Assembly: GCA_001692895.1 (NCBI GenBank)
Contig: KV748218.1
Location: 620,001-684,000 of the forward strand
Reading direction: 5' to 3'
DNA: 64,000 bases
From: Cenococcum geophilum 1.58
Lineage: Eukaryota; Ascomycota; Dothideomycetes; Gloniales; Gloniaceae
Shown here: in pieces, positions 33,187-45,189 of the stretch
How positions within the stretch are numbered: position 1 is the stretch's first letter
Layout of the letters: each line of letters starts with the position of its first letter
Translations under genes and position numbers: made by a program
Notes under the pieces: model-generated
Database searches by the model: none
What the model saw: the letters and a program-made list of their open reading frames with translations, nothing else
What the model was told of the DNA's origin: nothing

Positions 33187-33600
33187 TGTAGTGGTTTAAT
33201 TAATATACAAAGCTATATTGATACTACGGCAGAGACGCGTGTTGATGTTTTGGTGTTCGCGCACGGGCCTCTTTTAGCGTACGCCTCAGCGGCGCATGGG
33301 ATAGTGCCAACACGAAAACTGATCATATGTTCAAGCATATCGCGTGTCGCTTGAATTCAGGCCCATTACAACTCATGCCCTAACTCGCATAGAATGGGTT
33401 GTTAAGTGACCACGGTATCTCGTCTTAGAGATTTACGTTTGATTTTATCCCTTCCCCTGGTATGTAAAATGGGTCCCATGGTTATCGATAAGGGCCAGCC
33501 AATAGAACCAATAGGATCAAGGCTTCGTGAATACGCGGACCCTACCAGGGGAAGGCATACTGCACATATATGTCATGCCCTTGCATCTACCGAAAACGCC
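33187..33600. other. Low-RIP island, left part
   Basis: Normal CA/TG content. The frame at 33406-33672 has no recognisable motif and overlaps, on the opposite strand, the end of the pseudogene that follows. Treated as non-coding. Confidence 0.4.
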
Positions 33601-34010
33601 AAACGGGAACCTCTGTTTTCCCTTTTGGGCTTGTCAAACTCATGCGTGCAGGCGACGCTAGCAGGCATCTGAGCAACCAGGGGCTGTTGGGGACAAGCGA
33701 TTAGCATCGGAGTTTTTTTTAGAGTGTTTCTCAGGGATAGGAATCCTACGGAATCCCGGTTTGCTGCATTGCTCTTCCCGTTTGTACCAGGAACGTTGTG
33801 ATAGTCACGGCCTAGAACGAAGCACCCTTAGCTGTGGCATCAATGCTGCATTTCATTGAGCCTGCGCCTTCGACGTTGACTTGGTGGAGTGTTATCGTCA
33901 TAAGTTAGTGCCGCCGGAAGATACCTGTGGAGGTGTTGCGCCAATGTTCTTGAGTACGGCTGCTAGGTCGGCAGCCGGACTGATGGCACCGCCCTGTATT
34001 GGAATCGGGA
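33600..34010 (-). pseudogene. Egh16/GAS1-like secreted protein pseudogene
   Basis: On the minus strand the translated pieces are GGAISPAADLAAVL, TITLHQVNVEGAG, CSIDATAKGASF, NVPGTNGKSNAAN and PLVAQMPASVACT. This is the order seen in the Egh16-like (GAS1/MAS) family, fungal secreted proteins linked in some pathogens to host penetration. At least two frame changes separate the pieces, between GGTNL and the HQVN segment and again before NVPG. An intron-like stretch (GTAGGA donor, GCTAATC branch, CAACAG acceptor) lies between NRDS and PLVAQ. The N-terminal part and signal peptide upstream to about 34300 are not recognisable. It is not RIP-mutated, so it decayed by indels. Confidence 0.65.
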
Positions 34011-34428
34011 AATGTCAGCTTGGAGCCATATCTTGCCTGAGATGGTGAAGCAGAATTAGACGTTAAACACATATGGCCTGTGTGGCTCCGAAAGCAGTGT
34101 TGCTACTGAAGAGAGTAACATCGCTCCGTGAATTCGCATCGGCGGCAGCAGCGGAGATGCCGAAAGCTTCGCCCTTTCCACCCAGATTTCCACTGATCTT
34201 GTTGATTCTCGACACGCCTCCACTCTTCTTTTGTCAGTCCTTCAGGTTCAACCTTCTTGTCTAATTTCTTTTTTCTTTTTCTTTTTCAATTCGTACTACC
34301 GCTGGGCAGCTTTATTTTTTATTTATTCCTTCTTTCACCCATCGTGCATTCGCTATTTTCCACCCTTATCTTCTTTCTAGCTCCCTCCACTCCGCTAGTC
34401 TTCACCCACTACAGCCGAGAAGCACATG
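34011..34428. other. Low-RIP island, right part
   Basis: Normal-composition DNA up to the copia LTR. Frames at 34073-34505 are pyrimidine-rich plus-strand readings with no motif and run into the LTR. The N-terminal part of the Egh16-like gene may once have lain here. Confidence 0.4.
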
Positions 34429-34688
34429 TGTTGAACGGACGATCAGGAATAAGAACTCTGTTTATTAAAGAGGGCTCTAGAAGCTCTCTTATATACATCA
34501 GGTAGGTCCAAATATAATGACAACGACGTCGTCATGTAGTAGGTCATAGTTAAGAGAAATAGGTAATGAGACGTTTGATAAGACATATGAGCTTAAGATA
34601 CGAGACAACTGAGACATAGTTCGTATAGACGATCTAGGTCGTCAGATAGTATTACGATGGTAGTAAGGAACTTCGATTTAGGTTAACA
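34429..34688 (-). repeat. Left (3') LTR of the copia-like element
   Basis: On the minus strand starts TGTTAACCTAAATC and ends CCGTTCAACA. Less mutated than the right copy. Confidence 0.85.
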
Positions 34689-34699
34689 CACCCCCCTAG

Positions 34700-37600
34700 C
34701 TGCATAGAGCCTTCTAGGCTGCTGTAGAAATACTAAAAAGTTATAATAGCAATTTGGTGTTAAGTTAAAGGAAATTCTCTATATATTTACCTTACCTAAA
34801 TATTATTTAAATTAAATTAAATTAGATCCTTAATATTAATAAGGTTTAATTACTAAACAAACGTCTTATACTTTTAACGAGGCAGAGCCTTTATTATGCC
34901 GTCTATTGTTATATCCGTAGTAGGCACCTATTTAATATTAATACTTCCTTTATAAACTTCCTAGCGGAGCTAGTGGTTATAAATATTAACGTGTTAAAGC
35001 TTAGTATTAAGCTCCGCGTTACTTTTAGTTAGTAGTTAAATAGTTTATAGATTATTGTAATATATTATTTGCTTCTTATTAGGGTTAAATCCGATTTCTT
35101 TAAAGAATTACTGCTACTAAATTAACTTAGTAGCTGTATGTGATAGGGCTAGGAGCTCTACTTTTATGCTTAATTTTATTACTAACTTTTGCTTTATAGA
35201 TTGCTAGTTAATTAGTCCCCTAAATAAGGTAAATAGGTAGCCTTCTATACTCTTCCTACTTACTAGATTATTATTAAATAATACGTCGCTTGCCCTTACG
35301 AAGATCTGGTTCATTATATTCTCCTTTAAGTACTTAATTATAAGAGTCTTGGTTTAATTAAGGTAGGTAATTACCCTTATAGCAGCTGCGTTGTGAACTG
35401 GTAATAGATTTTATAAGAATTCTAATAGCTTACTTACTGTTTTTGCTATATCTAGATAAGTAATATTAGCTATATAGAGTATAGATCCGACTTTCCTCTA
35501 ATAGGCGTAGGTATCCTACTTAGAGGCTTACTCTAGATTAGGCTTAAGTTCCTTAATACCTATTAGTATATATATCTTGCGATAATCTTTAATTTTAAAG
35601 CTTATCGTAATTTTATTAATATAGGAATCCTAGCTAAGCCAGAGCTTCCTATTCTTTCTATTGCGGATAATTTAAAATTTTAAGAACTAGGTAAGGTTAC
35701 CTAGGTCCTTTATCTTATACTTTCTTATAAGGTTCTCCTTAAAGGTTTAGAGCTTAAGTAGGTCTTTTTTCCTAAATGCAGCTATAATATTATTAACGTA
35801 GAAGAAGACTATTAGCTAATCGTTGTGATATAGGCAAGGCTCCTCCGCCACTGGCTTTAAGCCTTCCTTTTTTAGCGTTATTGTTAAGTTACCGTGCTAT
35901 AGCAGAGGTGATCGTTATAATCCATAGAGCGCTCTTTAAAGTAGTAGGCATTTGCCCTTAATTAAAAATCTATTTAAATACTTAATGTAAACAACTTTGT
36001 TAATTAGGCTGTTTGCGAATACATTAATAGCGTTACCTTGCTAGCAGTCTAGGTTAAATATTACGACGATAGCTATTAAGGCTCTAAATAATCTTACTGC
36101 TAAAGTTATAGTATAGGTGTTCTTATAAACTAACTTTTGTAGATTACCTTATATATAAAGACGAGCTTTAAACCTTATTAGATATCCGTTAATATTAGTC
36201 TTATATATAAATACCCAGATAATAGGCACTGTTTTGGTATAAATTGTCTTATTAATGACTTAAAACGTTTCTTAATTTTAAAGGTCCGTATATTTCTTTT
36301 AGGTAATAGCTACAAACTCTTTCTTATATTAATGTCTTTAAAGCTCCTTCTAATTCCTAGGCGGCGGTAGGAGCTAATTACGGTATAGCTTTTTATAAAA
36401 TATAAGCCCTATATTAAAGGCTGATCTTTAAGCTGGAAGGCTCTAGTTGGTAATATTAGTAAGAAAGCCTATATAGATCTTTAATCGTCCTTTAAGTCTC
36501 TTTCCTTTAACTACGTTTTACTCTCCTATATCGCCATTAATCTTCTTCTTTCGCTTAGCTTTATTAGTCGGAACTAGGATATAGTACGGCTTCTTTACTA
36601 AGGTATTTAAGGATAGTGGTGGAGGCTCCGGTAAGTTAGGTTCTAGTATATTAGGTTTTAGTGTCTTATTTAGGATAAAAAGCCCTAGAGCTAAGTTATC
36701 TTTAGAGCTTAAATCTTATTACTTACTACTCTTAATATTAGGCTCTTCCTTATTTCCACTAGATTCCACCTATTATCTCCCTTTGGTATTAACTTAAATC
36801 TTATCTTAAGTCTTATCGCTTTTATTAGATAACGATTCCAATTTATCTTAGAAATCCTATATTTAATAGACATTAATAATTTCTAATATTTAGTTAGTTC
36901 TAACTTAGAGTATATTTACTAGATCTGGCTATAAGTTATTATAAAGTAACTACTTATTAAACTTTACGTCTCTAGTTCTTATAACCTTCTTTTAACTAGG
37001 AATATAGATTTAAAATATATTTGTTAAATTATATCCTACTAGATATCCTATATAGGCCCTTAGCGCGAGCTTATTTAGGCGTAGAATATTATATTTAAGA
37101 GGGTAGGCCCTATAGCCGTAGACTTATAGGTGGCCTATATTTAGTTTTAGTGGTAATATACCTATAGCTAACTAGATTCTTTTAAAAGGTATTTACTACC
37201 TAAGTCTTTTACTAGGCGTTTAATTAAGTAAATAGGCAGCTACTTTATAGACTTTAGGATATAGCTCCTCTAGTAAATAGGCCTTAATTCTTATATACCA
37301 AGCCTTCTATATAATTACCCCCCCAGATTATTCTACTGGACCGTTCTATAATTAAGTATTAGGTGCTAATCTTTTAAAACTAATTCCCTATTTAGCTGCC
37401 TATTTCTTAAATTCGCCTATAAGAGATATTTCTCTATTTATATGGATAATGGCTACCTTAAAGCCATATTATTATTTAATAATATTATAATATTTAATAA
37501 CAATTTGGGTAAGGGACGACTTCTTAGCCATCGTCTCTATCTTATTTATTCGCGTTGTGTTATTAAGGAAGTATACCGCGTACTTATCGCCATTAAATGC

Positions 37601-39500
37601 GACTATTCTAGGTATTAAATTAAGGTGGATTTTATAGAAAGGAACTAGCGACTAAGTTAATAGTTTTCTTGATATCACCTTATAAGCTTTGCTTACTCTA
37701 TATAATTTACATTCTACTATCGTTAGGCCTTTTATAATCGCGCCTATTACTAACTAAGGTAGTTATTTAATTGCGTTTTTTCCTGTATGGCCTAATCACT
37801 AGTGCTATATATAGCCTTCCGCCTGATTTAGTAGAGGCTTTAATAAATGCTTTACTGGCTTTAATTAAGTTATAAATAAAGCCTCTCGTAAGTCCTTTAG
37901 CTTATTATATTTAACCGTTTTCTAACTATAGTAGTAGCTATAGTGAAAGTACGTCTCGTTGTCACTAGAGAAAATAGTGTTCTCTTTATTATTCTAATAG
38001 ACTCCCTTATTATTAAGCTTTTAGAGGCATACTAGGTTAGTATAAAAGCTTAATATATAGGCTGCTCGTAAAAGCTGCATCTATGTTTTGCCTATTGGTT
38101 GGTTAATTATAACTATAGCTGTGCTATAGCCCACGATCTCTTCTGTATTTAATTCTACGTAGAGCCAATCTAACGTAGGCTTAATATCGCTGATGAATCT
38201 AGCTTAATCGTTGATGATATATATAGTGGTTCCTAAGTTAAGGATAAAGCTATCACGAAGCTTATAATTGGAGGTTATATTATAGGCTCCTACTTAATAA
38301 ATAGTAAAGGCTCCTCTACTAGGCTCTTAAGAGCTCTGCTTATTGCTATTCTTTAGCTTCTTATTAGCTTAATTGTCCTTTTTAATTTGCTTAATATAAG
38401 CCTTAATTTCGGGTATTGTATTAGTGATCTTCTTATCTACCTTTTTCTAAATTTTGTTATTTGGTTTAAACCATAATGGGCAAGGAATCAACTCTACGAT
38501 GTACTAGTATTTATTAAAGTAGTGATGTTTTCCGTATAGGTACTCTAGCGGCGGTTGCCTTTCCTTCTTCTACTTATCTGCTAACGATTAAGGTTTTAAT
38601 TTAGGCTTTAAATTCGGTAACTTATCTTTAAAGGTAACTCTAAATAATCCTTCCTGTGGGTTTTTGCCCTTCTAGGCGAGGTCTATATAATAGTAGTTTT
38701 GGTATATTTCGACTAGTTTAAAGAAGGTAGGAAGCATCTTTTTCTCCTACTTACGCTTATTAAGCTCGTTCTTCTAATATTCTAACTAGCTTAGTATAAT
38801 TAATTTAACTATATATGCAAAGTCTTTTACCAAATAATTACTATCTACCTTAGGTAGAGCTTACTCCTTATACTTAGTATACACCTTCTCCTACTTTTAT
38901 AACTAGACCTTAAAGTTCTAGTTCTAAGGCGCCTTCTTAAGCTTTATATATTGAGTAGCTATTTAAAGCTTTCGGGTATAGTTAGTTGGAGTAATTCTCT
39001 TCTTAAGAGATACTAAAACGTTATAGGTGGTGGTATATTTAAACGTATAAATAAGATAGGTACGTGAGATGGAGCTTAGAATATAGCTACGCAACGTATT
39101 AAGAGCTAATAGCTATTTTCTGTATAGCTTTATATTGTCCCTATAGTCGGCTTTAAGCGTACGGAGCTCCTCCTTCTCCTCCTTATCTAGGTCCGCGAGC
39201 TTCATCTTCCCCCGGCTATTGGTATCCTTAGGTAAGGCTTAAATAGGTTCTTTAAGCTATAGCAGATTAGTCTTAGGTATTAATAGGTTAACATACTTCT
39301 AGAGACGATTATTATTCGCTTTTAACTTAATAACCTTAATCTATTTATCCTAATTGTTTGGGCTTGTAAGGATAACGGATGATATAATAACGGAAGGGAT
39401 TTTTTGTTAAGAAGTTATTATAGGTGGTTATCTATAATTAAGATAATAATTAGAATTAATGGGAATAAAGGCTTTGGAATTAAAGATAATGCAGTAAACG
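34700..39500 (-). pseudogene. gag-pol of the copia-like element
   Basis: The RT catalytic block on the minus strand at about 35845-35780 reads EPCLYHND*LIVFFYVNNII, matching the copia YVDDI motif with Asp-to-Asn RIP changes. The integrase C-terminal catalytic region at about 37470-37310 gives AIIHINREISLIGEF and LAPNT, then NGPVE and SGGVI, corresponding to the QNGxxER-SGG motif. RNase H should lie left of RT, and gag right of 38500; both are too degraded for me to delimit. Confidence 0.82.
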
Positions 39501-39515
39501 GCCTAGGCTTATAAC
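39501..39515 (-). promoter_or_regulatory. Primer binding site resembling half-tRNA-iMet type
   Basis: The minus strand directly after the 5' LTR reads GTTATAAGCCTAGG. Drosophila copia uses a similar site (GGTTATGGGCCCAG) complementary to the anticodon-stem part of initiator tRNA. The differences are G-to-A or C-to-T changes. Confidence 0.5.
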
Positions 39516-39751
39516 TGTTAAATGGACGATTAGGAATAAGAACTCTGTTTATTAAAGAGGGCTTTAAAAGCTCTCTTATATATATTAGGTAGGTCTAAAT
39601 ACAATAATAACGACGTCGTTATATAGTAGGTCATAGTTAAGAGAAACAGGTAATGAGACATTTAATAAGATATACGAGCTTAAGATATAAAACAACTGAG
39701 ATATAGTTTATATAGACGATCTAGGTCGTTAGATAGTATTACGATAGTAGT
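39516..39751 (-). repeat. Right (5') LTR of the copia-like element, truncated
   Basis: Matches the left LTR up to GTAGT at 39747-39751. The next bases (TATAGACC) have no counterpart. Confidence 0.85.
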
Positions 39752-39805
39752 TATAGACCAAAACTCCCCTTGGCAGAATCCGACTCGGTTAGTTAGCATC
39801 GCCGC

Positions 39806-39892
39806 TATACTTAGGCGCTAAGCACCCTCAACTCACCCGCTGCTTAGGCCGCTTACCCTCCCGCTTAGGTTATACTTAGGCTGCTTAGTCAC
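39806..39892 (+). repeat. Cluster of CTTAGG motifs at the left edge of the DUF3435 block
   Basis: Five CTTAG(G) motifs in about 80 bp, plus a CTTAGGCGCTAAGC palindrome at the left. They lie 50-140 bp inside the point where the copia LTR stops. They could be recombinase-binding repeats or simply a local short repeat. Confidence 0.45.
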
Positions 39893-40190
39893 GTTATTAC
39901 TCCTCCATCTTATTAACCAATCATGCCTTAAAAGTGCTACGTCCTTACCGATGTAAATTATTAACTCTATATAACAATCTTAAGGGCCGCGTTTTGGGCC
40001 TATAGGGTTCCTAAAACTAGGTCCCCCTTAAAATAGAGCATTCGCCTATCCTAAGCTGCGCCTATATATAACATAGCGTCCCCAAAGGTATTAGTTAAAG
40101 AGGAGGTACCTTATCTCTTACTATAAGATCTCCTCTAGTTGCGTCCGTTCGCTCCATTCTACCTACCTACCGCTTAATTTCTATCCCATC

Positions 40191-40220
40191 TTCTCTCTCT
40201 CTCTCTCTCTTTTTTTTTTA
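40191..40220 (+). repeat. CT microsatellite upstream of the DUF3435 gene
   Basis: (TC)n followed by a T run, about 110-140 bp before the ATG at 40329. CT tracts are common just upstream of fungal genes. Confidence 0.7.
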
Positions 40221-40328
40221 CCTACTACTTTGTAGCTCGCCCGTCCGTTCCTATAAGCTTATCTCTATATTCCTCTTCCCTTCCTTCTTTATATTAGCTT
40301 CTGCTTACCTTATCTATTTCTTTATAAA

Positions 40329-43300
40329 ATGCTAAAAAAGAAGGACCCTTATAAGTTCCTTGCCGTAGCAAAGGTAAAGGGCTCTAACTAAAGTAGGGAG
40401 GGTATAAACGGCACTAAAGTTCAAAAGCGTCTTAAGCTAAAGATAGAGAAAGCTTATTTTAGAAAGGTAGAGCTATGGTACTAGTAAGTTATAATTAGCG
40501 TACCGTGGCGGTTGGATTCCATCCCGCTCTAACCCTTTACTAAATAGATTTACTAAAGAATATTCTAGTTCTTCTCTATATAACCTAGCATCCTTAAAAG
40601 ATTTCGTTAAAAATATAGTATATAGTATTAATGGCGTTAAGGATAATCTAACGGCAGCCTTAAATACCATTAGCCAGTACTAGAAAGATTTTATAGCTAG
40701 CTAGCGTTATATTAATACCGTAATACCTATAAATATAACCCTCTCTATTATAAATATATATTCTGTTTATATTTCCTTATTTTCTCCTTATTAGAGTTCT
40801 AATTTTATTTAGTTTATTAAAGGCCCGCTAGCTAATAAACTAAAAATGCCTAGGAAAAAAAGGCTAAGAAGGTTTACGACTAAGAACCACTTTATTTATT
40901 TAGGAAGGCAGCTATAAATAGTAGATTGGGTTGCGTATAAATGACTAGCAATAAGAGTAAATAATTAGGCGGACCTTATGGCCATTATTTATTCTTCCGC
41001 GCGAGTTGGCGAGTATATTAAGTCTAGCTGTTAAGCGGGTTCCGGCTGGGGTTTGTACTATAAGGTAAGGAAACCCCCCCCTCCTCCCTAATATATATAC
41101 ATATATAGCGTAGTAGGTAAATAAATTAACTTAGTTATAATATAGGATATAACTTTCGCAGTATTTCGCAATAAGTACGGAAATATAGAGTTTGCTATTT
41201 AAATTGTTTAAGATGCTAAAAACATAACCACAATACCAGATAAGAGGTGAGCGCTAGGTTACTTAGCCTATTAAGTTAAGCAGTAGTTTTAATTCTTATA
41301 TTAGTAGGCCAAAACACTCTCTATATAAGGGCATAGTAGAAATGCCTCTTATTTGCAGCTCTATACTCCTAATACTAGCTATACTTATTATAATAAAGGC
41401 GTTTAGAGATTATAATACTATTAAAGAGCTCCTTAATATAGTACCACCGGAGGGGGAGATGCTTTATTTATAATAGAAAGAAAGTGTGCTTAATATACCT
41501 TTCTTTAAGAGTATGTCCGTAAGATAGAAAATTAAAAAGGTGAACGCATTTAGCTTCCGCCTTAGAGCGCTAGGCATCCGTATAGAATACCCTTAACCGT
41601 CTATAATTTACGACTTTAGGGCGGAGGGCTTATACTAAATTGGTATGTATATAGTCGTTCCTTCTATCTTTAGGCTACTTACTAATTAATTTCTAGCAAA
41701 GATAAGCTGTATTTAGCCGCTTAAAGAATAAAGTATACTAGGTAGAGAGATTTAAATACGTTTAATAATTACTATATACCTAATAATAGTGGCACAGATG
41801 GCTAAGCGAGCTATTTCGGCACTAAGCTACGCAGTATTATTAATAACCTCTTCCGCGGTTTATCTCTCCCTTATAACCTAGAACTATAGTAATCTCTCCT
41901 AGCAGAGAAGTAGTATAAATTTAAGAATAGCTCAAAATATATTAATATAGAGGAGGAGATTGCTGCTTTAAAAGGGAAGAAGGATATAAACTCTATAACC
42001 CGTTAAAAGGAGCTTTATATATAAAAACGTAAGCTAACTACTAAAGAACTCTATAAGTAGTAAAAGGTACAGCTGTATAGACCGGATATTAATAATAAGG
42101 ATAATACCTTACTATACTATTACCAGACTATATTCAACCAAACCCGATTTTTTATACCTAAATGAGACCGCCTTACATCTATCCTTTTTAAGGTCGCTAC
42201 CTTGCGGAGCCCTATAGGTCTTAGCGCTCTCTATAATATAGTTACGCTATATTAAAAGAATACTGAAGTAGAGTTTTAACTGGGCTTAAAGCTAAAGAAG
42301 TGCTATTACTCTAACTTAGTAGGCTAGCGGAAGATAGCTTAATCTTTGCTTAGCAATATAAAGACGAAGACTACTTATAATTAGAGGCATATATATAACT
42401 GCTATAAGAAGAGTTATAATGGCTTTTTTAAGCTATACTTCTAATGTAACTAGTAGATTTTCGGAGAGGTATAATAGAGCGACCACTACTAAGCGTATCT
42501 AGACGACTGTAAAACACTTTCTATTTAATATAACCCTCTTATATACAATAGGGTGCTCGCCACTACTGGCTACTATCCCTTCTACCTTAGTAGTACTGCG
42601 CCAGCTATAGTATGGATATATTAATTCCTAAAACGGGCTATATAGAAAGAGCATATCTATAGGTATATAGAAACCCTAAATAAGAGTAAACTGCTAAATT
42701 GCCCTTACCTAGGTTTATAATGCAGGGCGATATTTAATTTAGTTAAGAAGCTAAAATTCCATCTTTAGGATATTTATTACCTCGACTTTATTAAGGAACT
42801 AAAATTACTAAAAAGATTAAAAGAAGACTATGAGGTAGAAATGCAGCCGGCTAAAGTTAAGAAGCAGAGGTCCGGCTATAAAAAGGAATTAAGTATAGGT
42901 AATAAAGCTCTAGCTAAAGTAGAATACGGTTTTATTAATAAGATAATAGAAAGTATTAGCTAATACCTATTTAACAAATCTATAACACCCTTAAGCTGTT
43001 TAATATTAGATTTTAGCAGTTATATAAGTAGTGGCTAGACTAAGAACGGAAGCTTTCCTAGTACTAATACCCCGCCGCCATCTATATGTAGTGGGATACT
43101 TAAGATAATTAACCCTAGACTTTTCCCTTAAGTGGCTACCCGGAGTAGCATAATGTCTAAGTATAATATAATTAATATAGTAAACCTTATAAACCCTAAT
43201 AAAGATAGAACGCTTACTTTAAATCAAAAAGATTCTAATACAACTTTAACTTTGCGTATGTATTAATAACTAACGGCTAAGATTATCGCGTCTAACTAGG

Positions 43301-43906
43301 GTATAGATTGTCTTATATACGTAAGAGATATAGAGGACTATTTGACTATTAAAGCCTTATTTTACGGTGTGAAACTAGAGGACTTAACTAATGCTACTCT
43401 AAGCTCAGGATATATGGAGATTAGGAAGCAGGAGTATAGTGCTCTAAACGCTTTAGTCGTTCTTAATAGTACTAATCTACTTAGCCCTAGGTATATTAAT
43501 TCTAGTATAACCCCTTATAATGTGTATTTAGGACACACCTCTACTTCCAATCTACGGATTAATAGCCTATTATTACCAGCTAAATACACTAAGGGTAATA
43601 TCGGAGAATTAACCTCTATATAAGCTATTTGAGATATTAGCCTACTTGCCCCTATAGACGTGGAGGATAACTAGTTTACTATTAAATGGCTAGTTAAAAA
43701 GCGCGTTTGCTAAGTTAGTAAATGTAGGAAAGTCTAGTATCTAGTTAAGTAGAAAGAGTATACTGATAGCGAAAATACTTAGGAAGATAAGATAGATATA
43801 TATAATAATCTAATTAAGGCCTTTAAAGCCTGGAAGCGCCTTAGTGTCTTAAAATAACCGTAGCTAAAGTCTAAGAGATTATTATCTAATTACTACTCTT
43901 ACTCCC
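40329..43906 (+). pseudogene. DUF3435 tyrosine recombinase with C2H2-like region and C-terminal chromodomain, RIP-inactivated
   Basis: Starts near an ATG at 40329. Recognisable DUF3435 blocks: SSARVGEYIKSS at about 40995 (first catalytic Arg), FRNKYGNIEFAI at about 41165, FFKSMSVR and NAFSFRLRALGIRI at 41500-41585, IYDFRAEGLY at about 41600 (HxxR with CAC changed to TAC), DKLYLAA, and TFNNYYIPNNSGTDG at about 41760 (nucleophilic Tyr). FRGLSLPYNLEL and a basic helical region follow, then a C2H2-like segment at 42000-42800 with several Cys/His codons lost. At 43684-43850, in the same frame as the preceding 43342-43623 stretch, lies WLVKKRV...KCRKV, YLVK, EYTDSENT and IKAFKAW, a chromodomain. 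An intron of about 59 bp (41643-41701) and another after YYK (about 41060) fit the frame changes. DUF3435 proteins mobilise Starship and related elements. Confidence 0.85.
43684..43850 (+). pseudogene. Chromodomain-coding part of the DUF3435 gene
   Basis: Spacing of W-L-V-K, R-K-V-(stop)-Y-L-V-K-(stop)-K-x-Y and S-E-N-T-(stop)-E matches the chromodomain consensus, with stops at the conserved Trp positions (TGG to TAG). It is in frame with the stretch ending at 43620 through four codon-sized interruptions only. A separate gene starting here is unlikely because there is no Met or promoter between them. Confidence 0.8.
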
Positions 43907-44499
43907 TGCTAGGTTTAAGGTCGAGCCTATAACTCCATAATTAGACGGACACATTAGGCACTATTTTCTATTATAATTTTTTTCCCTTTTCCTTTAACTT
44001 TTAACTTTATTAAGGATACTTTAAAAATGCCTTTAATAGTTATAGTTATAGTTTACTAATAGAGATTTACGCCCCTAACTATATCCCCACTATATAGACC
44101 AGAGTTCTTAAATTCTAAGTAATAAGAATTAATATAGTAGCATAGACCTACGCTAATTTTGGTATAGGGTTAATCCGTGACTTTTAGACGCCTGAAGAAC
44201 CCTATTATTTAATAGTTAAGGGCCCTCTAGCTCCAAAAGCGCTATAGGTATTAAATAATGTATATAGAGCAGTTTATTAATAAAATAGGTTAATTGATTA
44301 ATAATCTTAATTAAGTCCTGTCTTAAAGCTTAATTAACCTTAACCCTTAGGGCTTTAAACTATAAAGAGATTTTATAATATATATACCCCGTATATATAA
44401 CTTATATACGTCCTACGCCACCAAGAATATAGATTATCTAACAGCAGGAGACTGCTTTAGACTTTTGCTTCTAACTTTTACAACCGTTAACGCTAGAAA

Positions 44500-45050
44500 C
44501 TCTTTAGTATACTAGTATGGATTTTATAAAATAAAGCCCTTTATCTTGTCCTTAAGGACACCCTTTTCTTTTAGTAAGGCTTGGAGTCTATAACACTCTT
44601 CTAATTTATAGTGCAGAGCTGTTTCTACAGATTTAAAGTATTATTTTTACCTCTTATAATAGCGCGCTAATTGCTCTTTATGCTTTATTAAAGACTTCTA
44701 TAGGCAGAGTTACCTTTAAGTTATAGAAATTGTATAATAGAATATCTAAGGTTTACCTCTCTCGTGCTTTTTTTTTTACCGTTTCTTGGTGTTTTTGGCA
44801 TACTGATATTAAATACCTATAGAGACTAAAAGCAGACGGCTTAGTATAAATAGTATTATTAGAGAAGGTAGGAATAACAGAAATATAGGGGAGTAAAGAT
44901 ATAAATGGCCTAAGAGGGCGGACGGGATATTTTAAATATAAAGCTTTAATGCGGTAATATAGCGTTAACACTAACACCACAAGTGGAATAATCTCCAATG
45001 CTTATATTAGTAAGTAATATAATAATATAAGCAAATTCCTAATATACAGC
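44500..45050 (-). pseudogene. Unrecognised frame with a coiled-coil-like segment
   Basis: A minus-strand frame with an open part at 44998-44753 (81 codons) continues to about 44500 through RIP stops. The N-terminal part is hydrophobic (IIPLVVLVLTLYY); the later part is rich in Lys, Glu, Gln and Leu with heptad-like spacing (KEQLARYYKR, ALHYKLEECYRLQALL). No family recognised. It is convergent with the DUF3435 gene. Confidence 0.4.
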
Positions 45051-45189
45051 CATAGACCACTATATTTAAAGCGCTAGCCTTTCTATATTTCTTATCCTAG
45101 TTCTACTTTGTATATCTATAGTAAGGACAGTAGTATTATATCTTAAGTAAAAGGCTAATAAGGTTCTCTTAGTTCTAGCTAGAGAGATA

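Larger units (their letters stand above)
34429..39751 (-). mobile_element. Ty1/copia-like LTR retrotransposon, RIP-inactivated
   Basis: Direct repeats of about 235-260 bp (34429-34688 and 39516-39751) flank minus-strand coding DNA with integrase upstream of RT, the copia order. On the minus strand a polypurine tract abuts the left LTR (GCTAGGGGGGTG, 34689-34700) and a primer-binding-like site abuts the right LTR. The right LTR lacks the outer 24 bp present in the left copy, so the right target duplication cannot be read. The left flank is ACATG. Confidence 0.9.

Noticed and set aside
34257..34505. 82-codon Phe/Leu-rich frame that could be taken for a membrane protein
   Set aside because: It reads a TTTTCTTT-type pyrimidine tract and continues into the copia LTR.
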